A DNA stretch of 64,000 bases. Source: Actinoplanes aureus. Lineage in GTDB: Bacteria > Actinomycetota > Actinomycetes > Mycobacteriales > Micromonosporaceae. Each line of letters begins with the position of its first letter. Position 1 is the stretch's first letter. A program made the position numbers and the translations under genes. The notes beneath the pieces were generated by a model. The model saw nothing but the letters and a program-made list of their open reading frames with translations, ran no database searches and was not told the origin of the DNA. The stretch covers positions 1-64,000 of the forward strand of contig NZ_JADQTO010000009.1 of NCBI RefSeq assembly GCF_015704865.1, in the 5' to 3' direction. Positions 8,304 through 17,011 of this stretch are shown here, piece after piece.

Positions 8304-8993
8304 TCAGAGGAGGTCGCCGCCGGCACGCCGGATGCCGAAGTTGCGGGATATCAGGTCGGTCACCAGAGACGACATCATGTTCCCGTCCCCTCCGGTGGCG
8401 CTCCACAGCAATGCCGCCACCGGTCCCTCTACCCGCACCGTCACCGCGGGCAGGACTCGCGCCTCGACCGACTGTGTGGGTTTGAGAACACCGGGCACCG
8501 GTGCCGGCCCTGCGGCGAGCGACGGTTTGTGGCATGGCAGGCATCCGCCGGTCGCGCCGGTGAGGACGTACCGGGTCACCGCCGCGCGGTGCACCGGCTT
8601 CCACTGGTGGTCCCCGCATCCGGAACAGGTGACACCCGGAAGATAGGCCGCGGCGGCCGAGTGCGCGTCCGCCGCCTCTCGCGTTTCTTCGGCATGCTCG
8701 CCACACCGCCGCGGATCGCCCGGGTCAATGGCGAGCGCGAGCCACCGTGGCTGCGCGCCTCCGGGAACGCACGCCCAGTAGCGTTGCGCCCGCGCGAAAC
8801 CGTCAGTAGTCGCCCCAGGGCGCCGACGTAGCGCCAGAGCGAGCAACACTCGCCCATCTGGGCCGATCGTCAGCGCGAAGCGGTCCGCCAGTTCGGTCAC
8901 GGCCCGACCATCGGCAGCGCGACGTCCGGGACAAGCAAATCCGCCCGACGAAATCGTCCCCAGCGCCGCAGCAGGTGCGGTGCTTGTCAACAT
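8304..8993 (-). CDS. Hypothetical protein with two CxxC motifs
   Basis: A roughly 229-residue protein. TCSGCGDHQWKPVHRAAV and, about 25 residues later, GCLPCHKP provide two CxxC pairs plus histidines, suggesting a zinc ribbon or similar metal-binding knuckle in the middle of the protein. An N-terminal half with VLLALALRRRPG and RYWACVPGGAQPRWLALAIDPGDPR may be a small beta domain. ATG 8993 is preferred over GTG 9005, but neither has a convincing ribosome binding site. It is convergent with the 100-residue gene. I recognise no family. Confidence 0.5.
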   Translation of the reverse strand: MLTSTAPAAALGTISSGGFACPGRRAADGRAVTELADRFALTIGPDGRVLLALALRRRPGATTDGFARAQRYWACVPGGAQPRWLALAIDPGDPRRCGEHAEETREAADAHSAAAAYLPGVTCSGCGDHQWKPVHRAAVTRYVLTGATGGCLPCHKPSLAAGPAPVPGVLKPTQSVEARVLPAVTVRVEGPVAALLWSATGGDGNMMSSLVTDLISRNFGIRRAGGDLL

Positions 8994-9052
8994 TTTGTCC
9001 CACACCCCTGCGGCATGCTGCCGGTCAGCACATCGTCTATTGAGGAGGCTTC

Positions 9053-9442
9053 ATGAAACTGCTCCGTGCCCTGCGCACCGCCGTGGCCGCGACAGCCGTC
9101 TCCGCCGCGCTGACCCTGGGACTAGCCGCACCCGCCCACGCCGCGAACGTCGACTGGGACTGCGGGAGTTACCCCGGCTATTGGCACCTCTGCGGTACCT
9201 ACACCGGCACCAAGGAGGTGTACTACAGCGGCCAGGCCGGTCTCGTGAAGAACTCCGGCAGATGGGAAGTCGTGAACCAGCCGGACAGCGGTTTCACGCT
9301 CGTCCTGCGTGTGTGGCCGGACAGCACGCGCTCGATCGACTACCCGGCGAGCACCAACGGCCGCATCCTGTCCTACAACATCTACGCCATCCAGATCGTC
9401 GTCGTCGGTCACGAGACGAGCAACCGGATCTTCGTCTCGTAA
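9053..9442 (+). CDS. Small secreted protein of unknown function
   Basis: A 129-residue protein with a strong Sec signal peptide: MKLLRALRTAVAATA, hydrophobic core, cleavage after PAHA. AGGAGG precedes the ATG by 5 nt. The mature part (about 98 residues) starts ANVDWDCGSYPGYWHLCGTYTG, with two cysteines likely forming a disulfide, and is rich in aromatic residues and predicted beta strands. It resembles no enzyme I know; such small exported beta proteins can bind surfaces or ligands. A 12-bp perfect hairpin follows at 9459-9488, making this a monocistronic unit. Confidence 0.75.
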   Translation: MKLLRALRTAVAATAVSAALTLGLAAPAHAANVDWDCGSYPGYWHLCGTYTGTKEVYYSGQAGLVKNSGRWEVVNQPDSGFTLVLRVWPDSTRSIDYPASTNGRILSYNIYAIQIVVVGHETSNRIFVS

Positions 9443-9458
9443 GAGAACACGGGGACTT

Positions 9459-9488
9459 CGACTCGACTGGCTCCTGCCAGTCGAGTCG
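9459..9488 (+). terminator. Hairpin terminator after the small secreted protein gene
   Basis: CGACTCGACTGG, a 6-nt loop, and CCAGTCGAGTCG form a perfect 12-bp stem starting 17 nt after the stop codon. No T-run follows, as is common in high-G+C actinomycetes. Confidence 0.75.
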
Positions 9489-9673
9489 GATGCTGAGCGG
9501 CAGCCGGTGGTCACGGCGTCCGGGCCGGCCACGCTCCCCCGCCGCACGAGCCGATCGAGCAGTTTGGTCTCACTGCGCGGCAAACGCTCACGCTCGTCCG
9601 CCGGCAGCTCCGCGAGAGCGTCCCAGAAACCGCACGCATCGAGCACGCCGGCCCCGCACGATGGTCGCCTAAA

Positions 9674-9780
9674 CCCTTTCGAAGTACGCGTAACCGGCGT
9701 CCCGCCGAAGCCGACCCCGTTCCCGCTCTCCCAGCGCCAGCCCGGCTCCCCTCACCGCCCCAGCGCGACCGCCGAGAAAC
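9674..9780 (-). repeat. Dispersed intergenic repeat, copy A
   Basis: Read on the minus strand it starts GTTTCTCGGCGGTCGCGCTG, continues through GGGGCGGTGAGG and GGGAGAGCGGGA, and ends CCGGTTACGCGTACTTCGAA. It matches copy B along nearly its whole length in inverted orientation, including GTCGGCTTCGGCGGGA, and shares both ends with copies C (19202) and D (26194). Confidence 0.7.
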
Positions 9781-9974
9781 AGCATCACCTGCCGGTCACG
9801 GCGACGAACAAGGGCAAGCGCGGCCCGCCGCCTGCGGCCCTCACCGGCATACCGCCCACGGCACGCCCGGCGCCGCCGCCCGAAGTACATGCTGCGGTCG
9901 TCACGGGTTGGCGCACGGCGGAAGTGACGTTGGGTAGCCGGAATGGGGTGGGCTTGCGGCCGGCCTCGCGGATC

Positions 9975-10022
9975 GTGGTGGTTCGGGTGGAAGCGACGGC
10001 ACCGCATACCCGAAACCACCAC
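9975..10022. repeat. Stem-loop with 14-bp arms
   Basis: GTGGTGGTTCGGGT (9975-9988) pairs with ACCCGAAACCACCAC (10008-10022), with one bulged base and a 19-nt loop. It lies between repeat copies A and B. It may be a terminator or part of a structured RNA; nothing shows which. Confidence 0.55.
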
Positions 10023-10089
10023 GCAACGCGGTGACCGGCAGTGGTCCCGCGCCGATCGCGGAGCCGCGAGCGGCCCTACTACCCGGACC

Positions 10090-10230
10090 CGGCACCCAGG
10101 GCGCTGGCAAGCAACCACCACGAAACCGCCCCCGGCACGCAGCCCGGCCGCGTGGCAAGCAGCCACCACGAACCGTGCCCGGCCCCGCGAACCCCGGGCA
10201 CGCAGCCCGGCCGTGTGGCGAGCAACCACG
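10090..10230. repeat. Degenerate tandem repeat, three units
   Basis: Three units share GGCACSCAG...GTGGCAAGCARCCAC: at about 10090-10125, 10132-10173 and 10195-10230. Units 2 and 3 both contain GGCACGCAGCCCGGCCG. Spacing is irregular and there are no unique spacers of constant length, so this is not a CRISPR array. Confidence 0.5.
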
Positions 10231-10251
10231 CCCGCAGCGGGACGGACTGGT

Positions 10252-10355
10252 GTTTCCCGGCGGCCGCGCTGGGGCGGTGAGGGAAAGCCCGGCTCCGCCG
10301 GGAGAGCAGGGACGGGTCGGCTTCGGCGGGACCGCCGGTCACCCGTACCCCGAAG
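10252..10355 (+). repeat. Dispersed intergenic repeat, copy B
   Basis: Starts GTTTCCCGGCGGCCGCGCTG, continues GGGCGGTGAGGG, GGGAGAGCAGGGAC, GGTCGGCTTCGGCGGGA, and ends CCGGTCACCCGTACCCCGAA. It is the inverted partner of copy A about 470 bp away and matches copies C and D at both ends. Confidence 0.7.
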
Positions 10356-10493
10356 AAGCAGGACCCGTAATGCAACCTCGACCCGCGAAGGCCGTATAGG
10401 TATGCCTAGACGGACCACGCGGCCCTTCTAAACCCCGCTGACCAGCGAAGATAGGTAAGTGCTTCTGATGTGGCAGCCGCCTTGCCGACCGAG

Positions 10494-10505
10494 GATAGAT
10501 CTATC
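10494..10505. promoter_or_regulatory. 12-bp palindrome upstream of the small-protein/LuxR unit
   Basis: GATAGATCTATC is a perfect palindrome 21 nt upstream of ATG 10527, close to the expected promoter. It could be an operator for the LuxR-type regulator encoded downstream; this is inference from position. Confidence 0.35.
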
Positions 10506-10526
10506 AACGGACGAAGGAGATAGGCC

Positions 10527-10721
10527 ATGTTGAATCACCCGGACCTGCTGCTGGACCTGGCGCACGACCGTCACCGTGAGCTGATCGCCGAGGCCGACCG
10601 GGGGCGTCTGCTCTCCATGGCGCGCATGGTGCGGCGGGGCAGGAAAGCCCGTTCGGCCCGCGGACGGCCCGCCGGTACCCTGGCGTCGTGCGAACCATCC
10701 GCGGTGGTGCCAGCCCGGTGA
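10527..10721 (+). CDS. Small basic protein, coupled to the LuxR-type regulator
   Basis: A 64-residue protein starting LNHPDLLLDLAHDRHRELIAEADRG, with an arginine-rich middle (MVRRGRKARSARGRP). AAGGAG lies 9 nt upstream of the ATG. Its stop (TGA 10719-10721) overlaps the ATG of the regulator as TGATG, which indicates translational coupling. The N-terminal helix pattern looks like that of short conserved actinobacterial proteins, but no function is known to me. It might be a partner or leader peptide of the regulator. Confidence 0.55.
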   Translation: MLNHPDLLLDLAHDRHRELIAEADRGRLLSMARMVRRGRKARSARGRPAGTLASCEPSAVVPAR

Positions 10722-13426
10722 TGATCGGGCGGGACAGCGAGCTGCGCCGGTTGGCGCGGCTCGCTTCGGCGCGTGAGCCGGCGGTCGCGATCATCGCCGG
10801 CGAGCCGGGCATCGGGAAGACGCGGCTGGTGCACGAGCTGCTGGCGACCGTGCCGGCCGGGACCGTGGTGCTGGTCGGCCAGGCGGAGCCGGGCTCGTTG
10901 TCCCGGCCCTACGAGGTGCTGCTGGACGCCATCGACGGCCGCCCGGAGGTCGATGAGGACCAGCTGGCGGCGCTTGCCGACGCCGAGCGCAGCCCGGTCG
11001 AGCGGTTGCACACCGGTCTCGCCATCCTGAGCGATCTGATCGGCGACTCGCCCGCGGTCATCGTCTTCGAGGACCTGCACTGGGCCGACTCGGAGAGCGC
11101 GGCGTTGTTCGAGCGGATCGCCGACCAGCGCGGGCCGCGCCTGCTCATCGGGACCTACCGGCCGGACGAGGTCACTCGCCGGCAACCGGTGGCCGGCCTG
11201 CTGGCCCGGTTGGAACGCCGGCACGCGGTCACGCACGTGCGTCTGGATCGTCTCACTCCCGCGCAGACCGCGGCGATGCTCGCGGCGGCGACCGGCGCGC
11301 CGGCGCCGATGCGCGCCGCGACGGCGCTGCATCACCGCACCGGCGGCAATCCGTTCTTCCTGGAGGAGCTGCTGCGCGCGCTGCCGGGGTACGACCTGGA
11401 GGCGCTGGTCGAGCAGCCGCTGCCGTGGAGTCTCGCCGACGTGTTGCGCCGCCAGGTCGACGACCTCGACCCGGTCAGTCACCGGATCGTCGAGGCGGCC
11501 ACCGTGCTCGGCCACCGCATCCCGTTCGACCTGCTCGCCGATGTGACCGGTGCCGGTGAGGACGAGCTCATCGCCGTGCTGCGCGACCTGGTCACCCGGG
11601 GCGTGCTGGTGGAGTCCGGTGAGGACGAGTTCGCGTTCCGGCACGCGCTGGTGCGCGAGGCGATCGCCGACCAGATGCTCGGCCGGCAGCGCCGGCGGCT
11701 GCACGAGGCGGCGCTGGACGTGCTGCTGAGCGGTGGCAGCTCCGACCCGGCCATGGTGGCGCACCACGCGCGCGGCGCCGGCCGGTACGAGGACATGATC
11801 GCCGCGGCCCGCAGCGGTACCGCGCTCTACCTCTCCATCGGCTCGGCCTATCAGGCGCTGCAACTGGCCGAGATGGGTCTCGACGAGGTGCCCGAGGACA
11901 CCGACCTGCTCGCCGGTGCCGCCCGGGCCGCCTGGCTGGCCGGTCTGCTGGACGACGCCCAGCGGTACGGCCGGCGCTGGCGGGACCTCGCCGCCACCGC
12001 GACCGACCGGGCCGAGTCGCTGTACCTGCTGGTCCGGATCGCGTGGGAGTCCCGCGAGACCGACGACATGCGCGCTCTGACGCACGACATCGAGACCTTG
12101 ATCGCGCAGCTCCCGCCCGGTGCCGGTCAGGCGCGTGCGATGACGGCGATCGCGCAGTCGGCGTACCTGCGCGACGAGCTGGACGCCGCGCTGCTCTGGT
12201 GCGACCGCGCGCTGGCGCTGGCGGACGAGTTCGGCCTGCCGGACGTTCGCCTGGCCGCGCTGCTGGAGAAGGGCTCGACGCTCAGCGAGCGCCCGCACAC
12301 CGCCGCCGACGGCCGCAAGATCCTGTCCGGCCTGGTCGACGAGGCCGAGGAGGCGGGCGAGTGGGTGCTGGCCGCCCGCGCGCTGCACACCCTGGTGAGC
12401 GGCGAGCCGCCCACCTCTCCGGCCGAGCATGCCGAGGCCCTGGAGCGGATGCGTGTCGACGCCGAGCGGGCCGGCTTCGAGTCGCTGGCGGTGGCCACCT
12501 ACTTCCAGGGCCGGGCCCGGCTCGCCGTGCGGGCCGGCGACCTGGGCGCCGCGATCACGGCGCTGGAGGAGGGACGCGAGCAGGACCGTAGCTACCGGCG
12601 CCGGGGGCGCTGGGCCGACTACCACGGGGTCTTCCTCGCCGGGCTCTACCTGGAGGCCGGCGAGTTCGACCAGGTCGAGCAGCTGGTCGCCGACCTGGCA
12701 GCACTGCCCAACAACCCGCCGACCACGATCCCCGGCCTCGCGTTCCACCTCGCCTGCCGCCGCGGCGACCTGCCGCGCGCGGAGGCGACCCTGAACGATC
12801 TCGTCGCCGCGATGGCCGCGCAGACATGGCGCAGCGGCGAACAGGCGCACGACCTGATCTCCGCCGCGCTGGAGATCGGCCTGCCGGCGCACCGGCTCGA
12901 CCAGATGGCCACCGTGCTGCTCGACGACGACGTGTGGGACGCCTACCGGACGCTCGTCGACGCCCAGGTCGCCGAGGCGCACGGCCGGCACGCCGAGGCA
13001 CTGGCCGGCTATCTGTCCATCACCGACTCGCACACCCTGGGGCCGGCGATCCGTGGCACCGTACGCGTCGGTGCCGCCCGCTGCCTGCTCGCGGCCGATC
13101 GGCGTGCGGAGGCCACCGCTCAGGTGGAGGCGGCCGTGCCGCTGCTCGCCGAGTGGCGTGGCTGGCGGGTGGCCCAGCTCGCCCAGGTCCGAGCCCAGCT
13201 CGGCATGGCCCCGATCGACGCGCCGCCGGCGGTCACCGGCCCGGCCGCGCTGACGCCTCGCGAGCGGGAGGTGGCGGTGCTGATCAGCGACGGGCTGACG
13301 AACAACGAGCTGGCCCGGCGCCTCTACATCTCGCCGAAGACCGCCGCCGTCCACGTGTCGAACATCCTGCGCAAGCTGGGTGTCTCGTCCCGGACCGAGG
13401 TCGGCGACCTCGTCGGGCGGCACTGA
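10721..13426 (+). CDS. LAL-type LuxR transcriptional regulator with AAA ATPase domain
   Basis: A 901-residue protein when started at ATG 10721; GTG 10688 is the longer alternative, but the TGATG overlap favours 10721. Near residue 30 is Walker A (AGEPGIGKTRLVHELL), then Walker B with VIVFEDLHWADSE around residue 125. A long TPR-like helical middle follows. The C-terminal 65 residues form a LuxR helix-turn-helix (LTPREREVAVLISDGLTNNE, then ARRLYISPKTAAVHVSNILR). Such large ATP-binding LuxR proteins (MalT/LAL group) activate catabolic or secondary-metabolite genes. The target here is unknown. The small protein gene lies just upstream in the same unit. Confidence 0.92.
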   Translation: MIGRDSELRRLARLASAREPAVAIIAGEPGIGKTRLVHELLATVPAGTVVLVGQAEPGSLSRPYEVLLDAIDGRPEVDEDQLAALADAERSPVERLHTGLAILSDLIGDSPAVIVFEDLHWADSESAALFERIADQRGPRLLIGTYRPDEVTRRQPVAGLLARLERRHAVTHVRLDRLTPAQTAAMLAAATGAPAPMRAATALHHRTGGNPFFLEELLRALPGYDLEALVEQPLPWSLADVLRRQVDDLDPVSHRIVEAATVLGHRIPFDLLADVTGAGEDELIAVLRDLVTRGVLVESGEDEFAFRHALVREAIADQMLGRQRRRLHEAALDVLLSGGSSDPAMVAHHARGAGRYEDMIAAARSGTALYLSIGSAYQALQLAEMGLDEVPEDTDLLAGAARAAWLAGLLDDAQRYGRRWRDLAATATDRAESLYLLVRIAWESRETDDMRALTHDIETLIAQLPPGAGQARAMTAIAQSAYLRDELDAALLWCDRALALADEFGLPDVRLAALLEKGSTLSERPHTAADGRKILSGLVDEAEEAGEWVLAARALHTLVSGEPPTSPAEHAEALERMRVDAERAGFESLAVATYFQGRARLAVRAGDLGAAITALEEGREQDRSYRRRGRWADYHGVFLAGLYLEAGEFDQVEQLVADLAALPNNPPTTIPGLAFHLACRRGDLPRAEATLNDLVAAMAAQTWRSGEQAHDLISAALEIGLPAHRLDQMATVLLDDDVWDAYRTLVDAQVAEAHGRHAEALAGYLSITDSHTLGPAIRGTVRVGAARCLLAADRRAEATAQVEAAVPLLAEWRGWRVAQLAQVRAQLGMAPIDAPPAVTGPAALTPREREVAVLISDGLTNNELARRLYISPKTAAVHVSNILRKLGVSSRTEVGDLVGRH

Positions 13427-13520
13427 CCGCCGGCCTGTGCCGTACCCGACATCGCGCCCGACGTCAGGTTCTCCGCCCGCCGGCCGATCAAAGGAGGCGA
13501 GCGAAAGGCGGACTGACCGG

Positions 13521-15345
13521 GTGAGAACTACCCAGAAGGTGTCGAACGAGCTGAGCGGGTTGCGGCTCGGGACCGAGCTGGGCCGCGGCGCCTCCACCAC
13601 GGTGCACCGGGTGCTGCGCGACGGTGTCCCGTACGCCCTCAAACGCCCGGTCGAGGACGCACCCGGCCTGCTCACCGCGTTTCGGCGCGAGGCCGCGCTG
13701 CTCGCCTGCGTCGACGATCCGGGCGTGCCGCGCATCCACACGGTCGGCACCTACGACGGGTTGCCCGCCCTCGTGCTCGGCTACCTCCCCGGCGGTTCCC
13801 TCGCCGACCGGCTGGCCGACCAGCCGCTGCCGCAGGAGCGGGTGGTCGAACTCGCCGCCCGGCTCGCTCGCGCACAACCGGTACGGGCTGGACTCGCGGC
13901 GCCGCAAGGTCCGTACCGAGTTCGGCGTGGACGACGGCGGGTCGGCCCGGCTGGCCACCGGCACCCCAGTGGCCGGCCGCAACCGCCAGTTGGAGGCGTT
14001 GCAGCAGGTCAGCGCCGCCGCGGCGACCGTGCTGGACCCGCAGCAACTGGCCCGGGTGGCGCTGGACGAGACACTGCGCATCCTGGGCGCCGAGCGGGCG
14101 CTGATGTTCCTGCTCGACGAGGCCGGTAACCCGGTGCCGTACGCCGGGCGCGGCGCCGGCGGCGAGGATCTGACCGAGACCACCACGTACGGCGCGTCGC
14201 TGGTGCAGCGGGTCGCCGATACGCACGAGGCGCTCGTGGTCACCAGCACCGAGCAGGGCGCCGCGCTGGGCTCGCGTAGCACCGTGGCGTACGGCCTGCG
14301 CAGCATCCTGGTGGCGCCGGTGCGTTTCAAGGGCGCCACGCTCGGGATCGTCTACCTGGACAGCCGCCTCGCCCGCGGCATCTTCACCGACGACGACGTC
14401 GCGGTGCTCACCGCCGTCACCAGCCACGTCGCGGTGTCCCTGGAGACCGCCCGCGCCGCCCAGCTGCACCTGGCCGTGCGGGCCGCACAGCAACAGCAGG
14501 CCTTCTCCGAGATGCTGCGGGCCGGCCTCGCCGAGCTGAGCGCCATCCAGGACCCGGGCCAGGTGCTGCGGGCCCTGTTCGCCATGCTGGTGAGCCGCGT
14601 CGGCGCGGACGCCGGCTGCCTGGTCACCGACGGCGTCATCGAGGTGGCCGGCGGCGCCGACCCGGCGATGCTCGGTGGTCCGCCTCCGGACGGAGTGTTC
14701 GGGCTCCGGGTGCCGCTGGAGAGTCCGGAGGGCCGCGTCGGAGAGGTGCTGCTCGGCGCGGAGACCTTCGACGACACCGCCCGGCAGGTCGCGGCCGCCC
14801 TGGTCGCGCAGGGCATGATCGCCTACGACAACGCCCGGCTGTTCAGCCGGGTGCAGGAGCTGGCCACCACCGACGCACTGACCGGGCTGCACAACCGGCG
14901 GCACTTCCACGCCCTGGCCGGCGCGTTGATCGACGCGGCCGCGCGCGGTGGGCGCGGCCTCGCGGCCGCCATGCTGGACATCGACAAGTTCAAGAGCATC
15001 AATGACACGTACGGGCACGGCGTCGGCGACGAGGTGATCCGGACGGTCGCCTCCCGGATCGGCGCGGTGATCCGCCGAGCCGACGTGCTGGGCCGGTACG
15101 GCGGTGAGGAGTTCGCCGTGGTGCTGCCCGACCACGACGGGCTCGCCGTGTCACTGGCCGAGCGGGTGCGCGCCGCGGTGGCCGCCGAACCGGTGCTCAC
15201 CGCGGCCGGGCCGATCCCGGTGACGATCAGTGTCGGGCTCGCCGAGCTGGACCCGCTCGACTCGCTCGACCGGGTGCTGGCGCGGGCCGACCACGCGCTC
15301 TACCGGGCGAAGGAGGGCGGCCGCAACCGCGTCGCGATCTCCTGA
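13521..15345 (+). pseudogene. Collapsed kinase/ATPase/GAF/GGDEF sensor: kinase N-lobe joined out of frame to GAF-GGDEF
   Basis: From GTG 13521 the first 115 residues are a Ser/Thr kinase N-lobe (ELGRGASTTVHRVL, YALKRPVEDAP, LGYLPGGSLADRLAD) that stops before the catalytic loop. Near 13865 the homology jumps to another frame (AHNRYGLDSRRRKVRTEFGV), which continues through a GAF domain, LEALQQVSAAAATVL to VTSHVAVSLETARAAQ, to a C-terminal GGDEF domain with ATTDALTGLHNRRHF, LDIDKFKSINDTYGHG and RYGGEEF. The inhibitory RxxD site (RRAD) lies five residues before GGEEF. Full-length relatives carry the rest of the kinase, an AAA ATPase and repeats in between, so a large deletion with frameshift is likely. 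An internal start such as GTG 13927 could still yield a diguanylate cyclase. Confidence 0.75.
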
Positions 15346-15390
15346 TCAGGCTATGCCTTTGGAATCGGCGGTTGCGACCGATGGAACTAG

Positions 15391-17007
15391 GTGGCCCCCA
15401 CCAAGTTGCACACCCTGCTGGCGCGCATGCCGATCGGCCGCGCCCTCCGTGCCGGATTCACCGTCGTGATCGCATTGCTGGTGGTGTCGGCGGCGGTCGC
15501 GGCGTTCTTCCTGCACCGGGCGACCAGCCAGGTCGCGGAGCTCGCCAAGACCGGCGTACCGGCGATGCAGGTGGCCGGCGACATCAGCGGCCTGATGAAC
15601 AAGTACCGCAAGGAGCAGTGGGAGTACCTCGCGCTGCCGCTGAGCGACACCGAGACCCGCACGGACACCGTCGACGCGATGGCCGAGGAGGACGCCGACA
15701 TGCGCGCCCTGTTCGCCGACTACCGGGCCCTGTCGACGAGCGCCGAGACCCGCGCCATCCTGGACCGCTTCGAGGGCCACTGGGGCAAGTACATCGAGGC
15801 CACCGCCTCCGAGGTCGCACTCGCCGACGCCGGCGACGCGGCCGCGGCCCGGGAGACCTTCGACGCCGGCCCCGGCGACGAGGAGTGGGACGGCCTCAAG
15901 GACAGCCTGGCCGCGCTGGGCGAGCAGCACACCGCCGAGTCGAACGCGACGAGCAAGTCCGCCGACCGCCAGGCGATCATCGCGTTCGGCGCGCTCGTCG
16001 CGCTCCTCGCCGCCGCCGTATCCGTCGCCCTGGTGGTACGCCGGACCCTGACCCGGCGCATCACCGACGGTCTGGAGCAGTTGTCCTCCGCGGCCCGCGG
16101 CATCGCCCGCGGTGAGCTGGACCAGCGCGTGCACGTCGAGGCGGAGGACGAGGTGGCCGAGGTGGCCGCCGCGTTCGACGACATGGTCGCGTACCTGACC
16201 GCCAAGGCCGAGATCTCGCAGCGGATGGCGACCGGCGACCTCGCGGTGTCCGCCCCGGCCGCGTCCGCGGGTGACCGGCTCGGCGTCGCCTTCACCGAGA
16301 TGATCGAGAACCTGAACGACTCGGTCCGCCAGGTGCACCGCTCGGTCGCCGATCTGGACAGCGCCTCGGTCGAGCTGGACGGCGTGTCCGACGAGATCCG
16401 CTCGGCCGCCGCCGAGGTGGTCGGCAACGCCGAGCGGCAGGTGGACCTGATCTCCGCGGCGCAGCAGGCGGCACGGGCCACCTCCGGGTACGTCGACGAG
16501 GGCGTCGACACGGTGAGCGACCTGACCCGGGTGATGCGCGACCTGGACGACAAGGCCGCCCGGATCGGTGGGATCGTCGGGGCGATCACCCGGATCGCCG
16601 GGCAGACCAACCTGCTGGCTCTCAACGCGGCGATCGAGGCCGCCCGGGCCGGTACGCAGGGCGCCGGCTTCGCCGTGGTCGCCGGTGAGGTGCGCACCCT
16701 GGCCGAGGAGAGCGGCGAGGCGGCACAGACGATCGCCGCGCTGGTCGCCGAGATCCAGCAGACCAGCGCGGAGGCGGTCACCGTCGTCGACGACCAGGCG
16801 CGCGGCGCGTTCGAACGGATCGCCGGTGGCACCGCCGAGTTGCACTCCGCGCTCGACGCGGTGGGCTCGTTCGCCGGGGCCAACCAGAGCTCCACCGAGC
16901 GGATGGCGGCAGCGACCTCGACCGCCGCGGACCAGGTGCGGCAGCTGACCGCCACCGCGGCCGGATTGCGGCAGGTGGCGGGGCGGTTCACCGTACGCGA
17001 CAGCTGA
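15391..17007 (+). CDS. Methyl-accepting chemotaxis protein-like receptor
   Basis: A 538-residue protein. An N-terminal membrane segment (AGFTVVIALLVVSAAVAAFF) is followed by an extracytoplasmic four-helix bundle with acidic residues, a second membrane segment (IIAFGALVALLAAAVSVALV), a HAMP domain (RRTLTRRITDGLEQLSSAAR) and a coiled-coil signalling domain. Its hairpin tip reads IAGQTNLLALNAAIEAARAG, the conserved CheA/CheW-contact region. No che or flagellar gene is in view, so it may signal within another array or be an orphan. GTG 15391 lacks a strong ribosome binding site. It is convergent with the dioxygenase gene, 4 nt apart. Confidence 0.9.
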   Translation: MAPTKLHTLLARMPIGRALRAGFTVVIALLVVSAAVAAFFLHRATSQVAELAKTGVPAMQVAGDISGLMNKYRKEQWEYLALPLSDTETRTDTVDAMAEEDADMRALFADYRALSTSAETRAILDRFEGHWGKYIEATASEVALADAGDAAAARETFDAGPGDEEWDGLKDSLAALGEQHTAESNATSKSADRQAIIAFGALVALLAAAVSVALVVRRTLTRRITDGLEQLSSAARGIARGELDQRVHVEAEDEVAEVAAAFDDMVAYLTAKAEISQRMATGDLAVSAPAASAGDRLGVAFTEMIENLNDSVRQVHRSVADLDSASVELDGVSDEIRSAAAEVVGNAERQVDLISAAQQAARATSGYVDEGVDTVSDLTRVMRDLDDKAARIGGIVGAITRIAGQTNLLALNAAIEAARAGTQGAGFAVVAGEVRTLAEESGEAAQTIAALVAEIQQTSAEAVTVVDDQARGAFERIAGGTAELHSALDAVGSFAGANQSSTERMAAATSTAADQVRQLTATAAGLRQVAGRFTVRDS

Positions 17008-17011
17008 GCCG

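Larger units (their letters stand above)
9489..10526. other. Gene-free, repeat-rich stretch of about 1 kb
   Basis: Long open frames exist here on both strands, but their translations are arginine/proline/glycine-rich with no domain, start signal or typical composition, so I call none. The stretch holds two inverted copies of a dispersed repeat (9674-9780 and 10252-10355), a stem-loop (9975-10022), a short tandem repeat (10090-10230) and the promoter region of the next operon (palindrome at 10494-10505). A minus-strand stretch at 9489-9646 has slightly more protein-like composition (LDACGFWDALAELPADERE) and may be a decayed gene end. Confidence 0.6.

Noticed and set aside
9122..9646. Minus-strand frame beginning LDACGFWDALAELPADERE
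   Set aside because: Its first 40 codons look protein-like, but it then runs antisense through the terminator and the small secreted gene. At most it is a relic of a lost gene.
10090..10230. CRISPR-like tandem repeat
   Set aside because: Only three degenerate units, irregular spacing, no constant-length spacers and no cas genes.
9669..10418. A 249-codon minus-strand frame over the repeat island
   Set aside because: Composition is extremely arginine-rich, there is no ribosome binding site, and the frame follows non-coding repeats and hairpins.
10571..13750. A 1059-codon minus-strand open frame opposite the LuxR regulator
   Set aside because: It mirrors a well-supported gene with ATPase and HTH motifs; its own translation is arginine/glutamine/histidine-rich with no domains, typical of antisense frames in high-G+C DNA.
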